Source of the DNA: Watersipora subatra
Lineage: Eukaryota; Bryozoa; Gymnolaemata; Cheilostomatida; Watersiporidae
Assembly (NCBI RefSeq): GCF_963576615.1
Contig: NC_088717.1
Location: 28,871,213 to 28,935,212 of the forward strand
Direction of reading: 5' to 3'
DNA: 64,000 nt
Shown: in pieces, positions 21,624-31,832 of the stretch
Numbering within the stretch: position 1 is the first letter of the stretch
Layout: each line of letters opens with the position of its first letter
Made by a program: the position numbers and the translations under genes
Notes under the pieces: model-generated
The model's database searches: none
The model's input: only the letters and a program-made list of their open reading frames with translations
Told to the model about the DNA's origin: nothing

Positions 21624-22328
21624 ATGGCAGTAAAACTATCTGATTTAATCAAATCTCACGAGAACAATAATATCAGTGGAGAGTTCGGCACTTGGATCAG
21701 CAAACTAGAACTGGTGGCTAAACTACAAAAAGTAGAAGATCTTAAAACATTTATACCGTTATTCTTAAATGGCTCAGCATTTGCTTTGTATGAGCAGCTG
21801 TCTGAGGATGTGAAGGGTGACTATGTTAAGTTGAAGAAAGAACTACTGACGGCATTCAGCATAAATTTATACAGTGCCTACAGTCAACTACGTAAGCGAG
21901 CCTTGCAAGATAATGAAACAGTAGACATTTACCTAGCAGATTTGAGAAGGCTTGTAGAATCTATGGGACAGAATAATCCAGAACCGCTTCTCAAATGCGC
22001 TTTTGTGTCAGGGCTGCCATCAGAGGTAGCATGCCAGCTTAAAGCTACGGCTGTCGTAGAATAGATGGGGTTAAGGGAAATTGCAACTAGAGCTCGAGCA
22101 ATTTTTTCTTCAAATTCAGGTGCGTCATCTTATGTATGTGGTGCTGCTACACATGACACACGTAATGAACAAGCAAAGGGTGTTCAATGCTATGCTTGCT
22201 CAGGTTTTGGACATATTTCAAGACATTGTCCTACAGAGAAAAAAAGTTTTTCTAGTAAGCCAACTTGTGGTTACAACCGCAATAACATCGGTCATATAAG
22301 CAAAAACTGGACAGCTAAGGAGCAGTAG
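21624..22328 (+). pseudogene. Ty3/gypsy-type gag with nucleocapsid zinc knuckle
   Basis: The first 146 codons match retrotransposon capsid proteins. FGTWISKLELVAKL and YLADLRRLVESMG are the kind of segments found in the retrotrans_gag family. An in-frame TAG at 22062-22064 separates this from a continuation in the same frame containing the zinc knuckle CYACSGFGHISRHC (C-x2-C-x4-H-x4-C). A second knuckle has lost two ligands (CGYNRNNIGHISKNW). A further stop ends the frame at 22328. These are structural proteins of an LTR retrotransposon, here a decayed genomic copy. Confidence 0.82.
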
Positions 22329-22408
22329 AGAAATGAGAATGGGGGAGCCTCAGCGTCACATGCTCTTCCTAACAACCAACACTAGAGGCGACGCTGCCAA
22401 TTATATTT

Positions 22409-23345
22409 GTGAGGCTTCATAGACTGTCCATTAAAACCCTAATTGATAGTGGATGTGAGCAGTCGGTAATTTCAGTAAGTGTTGTTCGTAAATTAGGTCT
22501 TAGCATAAGAGGGCAACAAAGGACAGTAAAGATGCTAAATGGAAATAGCACCCAATGCTGTGGAGAAGCTGACGTCACTGTAGCTATAGACCATTGTGAC
22601 ACTATTCAGTTACGTTGCTTGGTAGTACCTGAGTTAGTATGTGGGTGCGGGTTGATTCTTGGTGTAGACGGAATCTACAAACTTAAAGGTGTGACAATAC
22701 GTGCAAGAGACAGGGTACCATTTGGATGTGCATCACAACCTGTGGTTGCTATGTTATATGAAGATAACTCCGAGTTGAAAAAGCCTGAGACAGACTGTTT
22801 GACTATCAAAGATACTGACTTTAAAATTGTATTTGATGGAACTAAGTGGACGGTAGTATGGAAATGGAAAAGCCCCGAACCAGAGTTGAAAAATCAATGC
22901 GCTGAGTATGCTATAAACACAGATTATAAAGAACAATACAGCTGTGAGATTGAGCAGTGGATCTCTAATGGTTGGCTGGAGTCACATGATGTGAAGATTC
23001 ATGGCAACGTAAGTGGCATAATTCCACTGATGGCAGTCTTTCAGTCAAACAAAGGTAGAAAGGTGAGACCAGTTATGGACTATAGCATGGAGTTAAACAA
23101 GCATGTGAACAGCAATCCTGGAAATGACGTAGCTATATGTCAAGACAAACTGAGACAGTGGAGAACATTAGGGGACAATGTATGTATGTAAGATCTGAAA
23201 AAGGCATACCAACAACTTCATGTGGACAGTTCACTACAACGGTTTCAAGCTGTTCGATTCAATGGTCAGTTGTATGGGATGACAAGGTTAGGGTTTGGCT
23301 TGAATGAGTCACCTAAGATGTGTCAAAATAATTGCATTAATAATT
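22409..23345 (+). pseudogene. Ty3/gypsy-type protease and start of reverse transcriptase, truncated
   Basis: In a different frame from gag, TLIDSGCEQSVIS carries the aspartic-protease D-S-G motif. It continues to the reverse transcriptase N-terminus (GRKVRPVMDYSMELNKHV). A TAA at 23189 interrupts, and the frame resumes with DLKKAYQQLHV and MTRLGFGLNESPKMC. The element stops there: the YxDD, RNase H and integrase regions are missing and unrelated AT-rich sequence follows. Protease and reverse transcriptase would have processed and copied the element. Confidence 0.82.
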
Positions 23346-23743
23346 CAAATAATGAATTTTTTTAGAAACTAAATTATGCATTGTATTATCACATTAGATT
23401 GGCAAATAGTTGCATTAATATTAAATTAATTGATAAAATAGTGACTAATTTGATTTTTGCATTAAATTACCAAACTCGTTTGTCAAATAAGCGCATTCAT
23501 GCTTGAATTAGTGAATTAACTTTTTATAAAAGCTGAATTACTCACTAAATTATCAAATAAACATTTGATTAAACTACATTAATAATTGATTTAATAAATT
23601 ATTTGTAGGTACAACTGCATTAATCATCAAATTTGAATTAATATACTTATAAAGTTCGCATTATATCCTAGATGAAACTGCTGATTAATAATTTAATGAA
23701 CAATTTAATGTAATTATTATTGCGCATTTATAATTAGTTATAT
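23346..23743. other. AT-rich segment
   Basis: About 400 bp of very AT-rich sequence with recurring ATTAAT/AATTA words between the broken retrotransposon and the next satellite. No gene seen. Confidence 0.5.
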
Positions 23744-24407
23744 AACATAGAGCCCTTACTACAGGTAAGGACTCTATGTCTAGTATGGACTCTTAGACAC
23801 AGAGCCCTTACTACAGGTAAGGACTCTATGTCTAGTATGGACTCTTAAACATAGAGCCCTTACTACAGGTAAGGACTCTATGTCTAGTATGGACTCTTAG
23901 ACACAGAGCCCTTACTACAGGTAAGGACTCTATGTCTAGTATGGACTCTTAGACACAGAGCCCTTACTACAGGTAAGGACTCTATGTCTAGTATGGACTC
24001 TTAGACATAGAGCCCTTACTACAGGTAAGGACTCTATGTCTAGTATGGACTCTTAAACATAGAGCCCTTACTACAGGTAAGGACTCTATGTCTAGTACGG
24101 ACTCTTAAACATAGAGCCCTTACTACAGGTAAGGACTCTACGTCTAGTATGGACTCTTAGACATAGAGCCCTTACTACAGGAAAGGACTCTATGTCTAGT
24201 ATGGACTCTTAGACATAGAGCCCTTACTACAGGTAAGGACTCTATGTCTAGTATGGACTCTTAGACATAGAGCCCTTACTACAGGTAAGGACTCTATGTC
24301 TAGTGTGGACTCTTAGACATAGAGCCTTTACTACAGGTAAGGACTCTATGTCTAGTACGGACTCTTAGACATAGAGCCCTTACTACAGGTAAGGACTCTA
24401 TGTCTAA
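23744..24407. repeat. 52-bp satellite with a built-in hairpin, about 13 copies
   Basis: Each unit contains ACATAGAGCCCTTAC, a TACAG loop and GTAAGGACTCTATGT. The arms pair over 15 positions with one mismatch. Units are almost identical. Confidence 0.95.
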
Positions 24408-24669
24408 GGAGGTCCTACTACAGTTTATGTCTTGTGATTGCATAAAAAGAATTTGTCTAGATGTCTGCATGTAGATGACAGATCATTTCGCCTGTTCAAT
24501 GTAGCCAACTCAGGCATTCAGATGATGTAAAACTTATCCCACAAGCACAGGTTACATGTCATAGCTGAACAGTTAAATGATGTTGCCTTTTTAACAATTC
24601 TCCATGTTATATCAAAGTCAATGTTGTTCTCCTTCAAGCTTCATACGTATCTACTCAGTTAGGTGCTAG

Positions 24670-25080
24670 ATCTCTGTTGTGCCTTTTTGTCTCTTTTTTA
24701 AAGCCCTATCCTTTAGGCTATAAATACAAACAAACTTCTGTATGTATGGTTACATTGACTCTTGTGCAGATTTCATCCAAGACAAACTATGACCTTCTCT
24801 GAATCTTTTTACAAGCGTTAGCTAGCTAGCAATTTTCTGCATTGCACCAGCATTTACAGTATCAGCAAGTATCATCCTCAATAAGTGATCAAGTAAGCTA
24901 TCTTCTACATTGCACCAAGTTCGCTGGTTTTCTTAGAGCACTTTTTGCACCAACAGGAAAGCTGTGTCTTCCTGGCCATTTTTGCTTAGTGAACTAAAAA
25001 ATGGTAAACTTTCTTTTGAAACCAGAAGAAAAATTAGAGTTGCGATTCCTTTGACAGCCCTTCGACAGGACTGGACATTT
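24670..25080 (+). repeat. Dispersed repeat, copy 2
   Basis: Second copy of the repeat at 13936-14440, with a clearer TATA-like motif (GGCTATAAATACAAAC). It is directly followed by a 35-bp satellite, while copy 1 is directly preceded by a 55-bp satellite. Confidence 0.5.
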
Positions 25081-25159
25081 TCTTTTTGCCTGCTAAAAAA
25101 ATTCCATTTAATTACGTATAAGGTTTATTTTAAAGTGTACGGTAACATAATTAGCATTG

Positions 25160-25622
25160 ATACGTCTTTGCTCTACTCGCTACATGTACTAAAGGTACGT
25201 CTTTGCTCTACTCGCTACATGTACTAAAGGTACGTCTTTGCTCTACTCGCTACATGTACTAAAGGTACGTCTTTGCTCTACTCGCTACATGTACTAAAGG
25301 TACGTCTTTGCTCTACTCGCTACATGTACTAAAGGTACGTCTTTGCTCTACTCGCTACATGTACTAAAGGTACGTCTTTGCTCTACTCGCTACATGTACT
25401 AAAGGTACGTCTTTGCTCTACTCGCTACATGTACTAAAGGTACGTCTTTGCTCTACTCGCTACATGTACTAAAGGTACGTCTTTGCTCTACTCGCTACAT
25501 GTACTAAAGGTACATCTTTGCTCTACTCGCTACATGTACTAAAGGTACGTCTTTGCTCTACTCGCTACATGTACTAAAGGTACGTCTTTGCTCTACTCGC
25601 TACATGTACTAAAGGTACGTCT
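25160..25622. repeat. 35-bp satellite, about 13 copies
   Basis: Units read TACGTCTTTGCTCTACTCGC then TACATGTACTAAAGG. They are near-identical, with one CG-to-CA variant near 25513. Confidence 0.96.
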
Positions 25623-25930
25623 TGTATAGTGAACAAAATTTCAATTTTCTTCTCGATGGCTATTAAATGGTCAAGTGTGCCAAATGTTGCTTTCAATAAC
25701 TGCATCACTCTGCCTTTCTTTGTCGAATTTGGTTGAAAAAGGTTTTAACCAGATTCGCTAAATTTTATAGTGAAAGTGAAGACAGAAACTAATAAGTAAT
25801 AAAATTTTAGTGATAAAAAGTTAAAATTCAGTAAAATAGGGAAAAATACATTCTAAATCTTAAGTTTAATTAAGTTTAAGTTAACTTATTTGAAATGAAT
25901 TCAAAGTTTATGTTCGATGTACATCTTGAA
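25623..25930. other. AT-rich spacer
   Basis: No feature was recognised. Confidence 0.4.
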
Positions 25931-26024
25931 GGTAACTCTTTACCGTACGTACTGCATTTGGTAAGAACTCTTTACCATACGTACTGCATTTGGTAAGAAC
26001 TCTTTACCATACGTACTGCATTTG
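25931..26024. repeat. 32-bp tandem repeat, 3 copies
   Basis: Units contain CTCTTTACCATACGTACTGC and ATTTGGTA. Confidence 0.9.
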
Positions 26025-26653
26025 GTACACACATTATAATGTTGCATTTTATTGCGGATCATAACTATTGAAATACACTAAATCCAATACAATTTTTGTA
26101 GGTAACTCTAGTTACTAAAGTTACAATACTATTCTCTTACTAATTTTTATTATGTATACATTTTTATAAAACTGACAATTTTTATCAAAAGATGTTTGCT
26201 TTGTATAATTACAATGGTCTCTATACCCCTGCATATGAATTTTTCACCATACGATGCCAACTCTTGAACGGATCAACATCGTATCTTGAAGGTGCACTGT
26301 ATAAATACTGTTACATCGCACTCACTTTTGGCTATATTTTCTATATCAACTGAGTGGGTTGTTGCGTGACTTTTAGGATAGGAACAGAAATTCTATCTGC
26401 TGTTTATACCGTATACCGCAACCGCAGGAGTGGTTGGATAGAAACTAGATTTTACCCAAGATAAACCTGTGAAGAGGCGCGGTTTAGTCAGGAAACACAC
26501 AAATATGAAACGGATGTGAGAGCTCTGGGTGCGCTGCTGATGGTGCTGTTTGGTGTAGTGGCTGAGCTAGAATTCGAAAAAGTTAGTGGCCGACAGCACT
26601 GTATTAATAAATTTAATCACAACACACTCAAAAAGAAGAGAATATCAAACTCG
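26025..26653. other. Spacer without gene
   Basis: No coding feature was recognised. A TATA-like GTATAAATACTG near 26299 could belong to an unidentified repeat. Confidence 0.35.
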
Positions 26654-26765
26654 TGATGAGATAACTCTGATTAGATAGCGGAGGACACCTGATATACACC
26701 GTGATGAGATAATTCCGATTAGATAGCGGAGGACACCTGATATACACATTGAGACACGATGAGAT
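26654..26765. repeat. Direct duplication of about 54 bp
   Basis: GTGATGAGATAACTCTGATTA and TAGCGGAGGACACCTGATAT occur twice in tandem with small differences. Confidence 0.85.
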
Positions 26766-26936
26766 ATATAAGCCACGTCAGATACAGTAAACCACTCTAT
26801 AAGTTTTTAATAGAATGTGTGGACCAACTTGGCAGAACCCAAAAGTCACTGCATCAAATGATGATATCATTATTTGCAGAAAGAAAACTAATTTATCTTT
26901 AACACAACACACCAGATCACCTAGATCAGGGGTCTG

Positions 26937-27389
26937 CAACGTTTTCCATTCGAAGAGTCATTTAGACCCGTTTTCCGCAGGAAAGAATGCAGTGAGAGCC
27001 ACAAACCACCTTCAATATTTTAAACTAAAAACATATAAATACTACATGTAATGTTTTTGTTTAGTCATTAATACTTTGATACCATAAAGTTAAAAGGTCT
27101 GGCATGTAAAATGATTTAACTGCTGAGAAAAAAGTTACGCTTTTGTTAAGAACAATAAAATAGCTAATAATAATTTGAACGTAACAGTTTCCCTATAATC
27201 ATAGTGTCTTAATGTTTATAAACCCAATGCCAATTTTTTTGACAATTTCAGCCATAGCAAATTCTCCAGTAGGGTTCCATATCTATGTAGCATCCTTTCA
27301 AAAAGTTCCATTCAATGGAGAAGTTAGAGTTGACAGGTTTGGTACAAATTTTCGCTAATAGTTGATATCACCTAATACTCTACGCAAGC
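26937..27389 (+). mobile_element. hAT-type terminus and adjoining sequence
   Basis: CAGGGGTCTGCAACGTTTTC with the following GAGTCATTTAGACCCGTTTT and AGAGCCACAAACC resembles a widespread hAT element end. No partner end was found in the window. The sequence up to 27389 has no recognised gene. Confidence 0.5.
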
Positions 27390-27592
27390 TAGTCGCATCT
27401 GTGGGTCACATCTGTGGGTAGCATCTGTGGATCGCATCTGTGGGTCGCATCTGCGGGTAGCATCTGCGGGTCGCATCTGCGGGTCGCATCTGTGGGTAAC
27501 ATCTGTGGGTCGCATCTGTAGGTCGCATCTGTGGGTAGCATCCGTGTGTCGCATCTTTGGGTTGCATCTGTAGGTCCCATCTGTAGGTCTAG
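27390..27592. repeat. 13-bp tandem repeat, about 15 copies
   Basis: Units of the form CGCATCTGTGGGT with point variants. The array abuts the truncated reverse transcriptase of the minus-strand gypsy element. Overlapping open frames on the minus strand are repeat artefacts. Confidence 0.93.
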
Positions 27593-27593
27593 C

Positions 27594-28200
27594 TTAACTC
27601 TCTATAGCCTTAACTCTATCGTGGTCTACAGACAAACTATTGCTGTCAAATATGTGTTCTAGAAACTTTACTAGTGCTTTATGATATTGATAATTGACTT
27701 TGTTTAGTTCTAGACCCGACTTCATGAAAATGCTGAGCACATGGTGGGGTCTAGAGTCATGCGCTTTCATCGATTTGCCAAAAACTGCAATGTTTTCTTG
27801 ATAAAAAACAACTCCATCTATGCCTTTCAGCAATGACTCAATGATTCCATAAAATATCTCGCTTGCATTGGTAATACCAAATGGTTAACTGTTAAAGCAA
27901 AAGCTACCTCTGAATTATAAATGCAGTCTGTTTTTGAGATTCATTATCTAATTTGATCTGATGATATCCAGATTTAGGGTCCAAAGTCAAGAACAGCTTT
28001 GCACCTCTAAATTTAGTCGCTAATTCCTCAAAGCTTGTACTAATATTGAGTACAAGCTTTAGTACTCAGGTTTAGTTACGGGCGTAATAACATTGTTTTC
28101 AAACATGTGATCAAGTGCATCATTTACTTGGGACAATGATAGAAGTGGAACTGGTCTCAATTGGAACAATTTTGATATTAGCTATAACATCTTTAACTAC
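27594..28200 (-). pseudogene. Ty3/gypsy-type reverse transcriptase fragment
   Basis: Minus-strand segments read LDHMFENNVITPVTK, LFLTLDPKSGYHQIKL and, in the last part, MLKGIDGVVFYQENIAVFG then VKFLEHIFDSNS. They align with the palm domain of Ty3/gypsy reverse transcriptase. The catalytic YxDD is altered to YQEN and the first Asp motif reads LDP. Stops and frameshifts separate the pieces, and the region between palm motifs is shortened. The fragment ends at the 13-bp repeat; RNase H and integrase are missing. Confidence 0.78.
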
Positions 28201-28224
28201 ACCCAATTATTCAATAGAGGTTAA

Positions 28225-29596
28225 CTATTGCATATTGATTGTAGCTGATCTGGATAACAAATTACTGTGGCATTTTGCACCATATGTTTTTAAACAGTAA
28301 AACTTGTCCTTACATAAGACATCAACATTACAAAAACCCAACACATTCATTGTTGTATTAGCACTATTCAGACTAAAACCAGGCAAAAACAATATAAGTT
28401 TATTACGTGGCTGAAGATAAGCTTCTGATTGCGTCCTCTGATGCCTGTTTAATAAAGCAAAATTTTTGCCAATGCCCTTTCCAATGACATTTATGACACT
28501 CACAGTCATATGCAAGGCAAGGTCTCGATAGATGAGTGCTTCTACATCGCCTATATCTTTCAGCGGCTCTATTATCATTAAACTCGCTTCCACTACCATA
28601 ATGAGTATTGCAGCGGTTTCGTCTGGATTTGCTGGTCATATCTTCAGCACAAGCTGTCTGTTGCTGTTGTACCGAGGCTACATCGTGTCTGCTCATTTCA
28701 AATTTAATTTTTTCTGTTTGTTTAATCAGCGTTATAGCCTTTTCCAGAGCCATATAGCTTCGCAGAGTCCCGCGACTACCGAAAACCTGTATGAGAGCTC
28801 CTTCATTTCCAAACAAACAGGCCATGTCCACTAATTTTATATAAGTTATAATGGAGAGGCTGCAACATTAACCAACAAAAATTACTCCCATTGGCAATTG
28901 TTCTGAAATTGATTATTATATTCTACACCATTTGAAGAGGACAGAATTCCCTACAAGAAGCTACCATTAATCTTTTGTAAAAAAGTAATTAAATGCAAAA
29001 AAGAGAGGTATTGAGAGCAAGGTATGAATATTTAATTAGAGATCAGTATGTCAATCGGGTTTGTTTGGAAAAAGCGTCTTAGTTTCCGGTTTTGGTCGCG
29101 AGACTCTGTGAAGCTATACGACTCTGGCCTTGTCCAATGCAAGGTCAGCTCCCAGTTGTAGTCTCTGTTAAATCCTTTATCAATCAGTCCTACCATCAAG
29201 TGGTCTCTGATTTGTGCATCTTTGTTGTGAAACTGCATGCTCACCAAGTTTGTACAGCTCGCAAATATGCTAACTGCTGGATTCCTGTGAACTTTGAGAT
29301 CTAGAACGAAACAACGATCTTAAATGAATAAGATTTTACTTGGGAGCAAGATAGCCCACAAACTTGTTACTGACAATGCCATATGTCCTCTTGTCATCAG
29401 TTTTAGCTGAAAAAAAACTATCGAATATTGTCTCTGCTTCTCTAACAGTAATATATATCAAGCTGGCCACTTGTAGCTCACCGTCTTCTTTACCCAGCTT
29501 AGAAACTAATCGTAACAAGCTAAAGGTTCTCAGCTATTCATAAAACTTACCTGGCTCAGCAAAGTCAAAACCTTTCAGTGGGTTTGCTTTAGACAT
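28225..29596 (-). pseudogene. Ty3/gypsy-type gag and nucleocapsid (minus strand)
   Basis: The frame opens at ATG 29596 (MSKANPLKGFDF). An in-frame TAG at 29534-29536 stands where gag proteins usually have Trp. Then come LQVASLIYITVREAETIFDSF, NKFVGYLAPK and, after decay, AQIRDHLMVGLIDKG. The nucleocapsid knuckle CHKCHWKGHWQKFC (C-x2-C-x4-H-x4-C) is intact near 28480-28525. The protease region (about 28230-28400) is only weakly recognisable. This is a decayed copy separate from the element at 21.6 kb. Confidence 0.75.
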
Positions 29597-30245
29597 CCCT
29601 GATCTATAGGTGTAGTATAATACCTCCTGTTACCTCAGATGTCAATATCACAAACGATGGCAAGTAACATCATGGAGGAATAAATGGTCCATAGAGAATC
29701 GTCATCATTATTTGCATGTGACACTGTAACTGTCATTCTTTATTATATTGTGAGAGAAGATAACTCACAAAGCATTATTACATGACATGAGAAAGCGACT
29801 CACTGAACAACATACAATGAAGGAAGAGATGGGCACATAATAACTATCTGTAGTGGCAGCCAGCCAGGCATGAACACCAAGCGAGCGGTCCAGCTGGAAG
29901 GTCACAAATTAGTGGCATGCCTTACAGGCTGAGCAATCGGTAATAGCCAGCTCAGCTAACGGAATTAAGTCAACAGGTCATCTTAGCTATCAAGTACAAA
30001 AAACTCAGTTTTGTTAAACCAGCCACATTCTGACTTATATACTGGAGCCGAGTCACATAGGCAGGACCAGCTAAGAGTGAACGAAACAAAGCCAAGCAAA
30101 TGAAGAAGCGTATATAAGGAGGTCAGATGAGCCAAGAAAGCCAGAGATCGTCGGCAGTCTTTTGCGTGCTGTCCTCTGTAATGCACACGCATTGAAAACA
30201 TGTATTCAAATATATATATTTGTGCGAAATATAGATATATATATA
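29597..30245. other. Segment upstream of the minus-strand gypsy remnant, possibly LTR-derived
   Basis: No gene recognised. GTATATAAGG near 30110 followed by C/T-rich sequence resembles a plus-strand promoter such as an LTR would carry. No matching pair of LTRs was found. Confidence 0.25.
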
Positions 30246-30351
30246 TATACAGAAACGAAAGTTTAAAACTTAGGGTTAAAACACTTTTATTACTAATAGT
30301 TTCATGCTCTGAGTTTCATAACAATAAGTTTTAAACTTTCGTTTCTGTATA
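30246..30351. repeat. Perfect 27-bp inverted repeat (106-bp hairpin)
   Basis: Arms 30246-30272 and 30325-30351 are perfect reverse complements, beginning TATACAGAAACGAAAG, around a 52-nt loop that contains a repeated AGTTTCAT. It could be a miniature foldback element or a hairpin transcript. Confidence 0.75.
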
Positions 30352-30401
30352 ACAGGCTCTATTTTATAATATCGAGCACTCTGTGTGGAAATTTTACTCA
30401 A

Positions 30402-30404
<3 letters not shown>

Positions 30405-30434
<30 letters not shown>
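30405..30434. repeat. TA microsatellite
   Basis: Simple (TA)n run just outside the hAT terminus. Confidence 0.95.
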
Positions 30435-30436
<2 letters not shown>

Positions 30437-30494
30437 TATTGCATAAACCAGTGGTTCCCAACCTTTTATTTGCTTTTAGCCATTTTATTATATA

Positions 30495-30887
30495 ATGGAG
30501 TAATGGAAAATAGCCATCAATCAATATTCTGTTAAACATATCAGTGATAATAGGTACAAGGAATGGAAGAGTTGCTTTTATCATTTTTACCGAAATATTG
30601 TCTATGCCTGAGGCTTTGGAATTAGGAATGTTACTGATATATTTTACAATATCATGAGGAGTAAATTTTGGAAACTCATTAAATGTGGTCTTCAACTCAA
30701 GACAAGGTGTTTTGACAAGACAAATAAGGGTTGGATGATGGTAAAATTGAATTTGAAAGTTTACTTGCAATAGACACAAAATGTGAGTTAAGTTCTGAAG
30801 CTGACAAACAAGTGTCACAGCTTTGAGGTTTCTTATTTTTCACATTCAAAGCTTGCCAAAGCTTACGCGGATCACCAAGCTTTGATG
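30495..30887 (-). pseudogene. Non-LTR retrotransposon (LINE) reverse transcriptase fragment
   Basis: The minus strand reads LGDPRKLWQALNV near 30885, then with a frameshift FTPHDIVKYISNIPNSKASG and IDNISVKMIKA. This matches the LINE palm entry motif K..kS.G.D.I...ll. It continues IITDMFNRILIDGYFP, the usual next block (f N.sl..g.fP). This is a jockey/CR1-like internal fragment, truncated on both sides, inserted after the LNLKLQG motif of the hAT transposase. Confidence 0.6.
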
Positions 30888-31830
30888 ATGATGATGATTG
30901 TTTGATGATAATGATGATTGCTCCCTTGTAACTTTAAGTTCAACTTGTTTAGCGAGGCAAATGTATCAACCAGGTATGCAGTCTCAAGTACATAGTTATC
31001 AGCTTTCATGGCTGCTAAAAGTTCATGCTGGCCTTTACTTTTAAGAAATTTCATAACCTCAGATCGTAGCTCGAAGAGCCTGCCTAACATGTTTCCTTTG
31101 GACAATCACCTCACTTCGGTATGAAATAACAAAGATGTAAACATGACATCACTTTCAGAACAGAGTGCTGAAAATAATCTGGTATTTAGTGCTGATGCTT
31201 TGATGTAATTCACAACTTTTATGCTCACATCCAAGTTCGATTTCAACACATGCGGAAAAAGTTTTTGATGCCAATGCTTCACAGTGAATGAAGCAGTGCA
31301 CTCCTTCTGTATCATGGTTTTTCTGCTTGATCTGTTTTACAAAGCCTGATCTACATCCTAGCATAGCAGGTGCTTCATCAGTGAATACACTTATTAGCTT
31401 CTCCCAACCTAACTTGGCCTATTCAAGGAAATTTTCAACTACATGTACTTTCAACACATCTCTTTTCGAGGTTGTTCAAGGGCAAGGGCTGACAAAACAG
31501 AAACTCCTCTTCAATGGATGTGCCATGCACATATCTACTATACACCAATAGCTGGGAAAGACTGGCAACATCAGTTGACTCTTCAAGTTGCATGGCCCAA
31601 AATGAGAATGCTTTAATCTTAGCAACTACTTTCTCCTCAATATCTGCAGCCATATCATCAATGCGTCGCTTCACAGTGTTGTTGGATAGTGGGAGGTCTT
31701 GAAACTTTTGCTCAGCTGATTTTCCAAGCACTATTGATGCTCAGTCTAGCAGGCTTGATCAGGGTCTCTCCTATTGTATGTGGCTTTTTACACTGAGCAA
31801 TACGGTAGGAAACAGTGTATGAAGCTGTAA
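30888..31830 (-). pseudogene. hAT transposase core (ZBED/SCAND3-like)
   Basis: Minus-strand frames read LPLSNNTVKRRIDDMAADIE, FWAMQLEESTDVASLSQLLV, VHCFIHCEALASKTF, KVVNYIKASALNTRLFS and LFHTEVR. They continue to YLVDTFASLNKLNLKLQG, the canonical order of a ZBED/SCAND3-type hAT transposase RNase H-like core. Frameshifts occur near 31400, 31250 and 31105. Just before the left border of the inserted element the frame reads ASYTVSYRIAQCKKPHTIGE. The C-terminal dimerisation region has been replaced by the LINE fragment. Confidence 0.8.
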
Positions 31831-31832
31831 TA

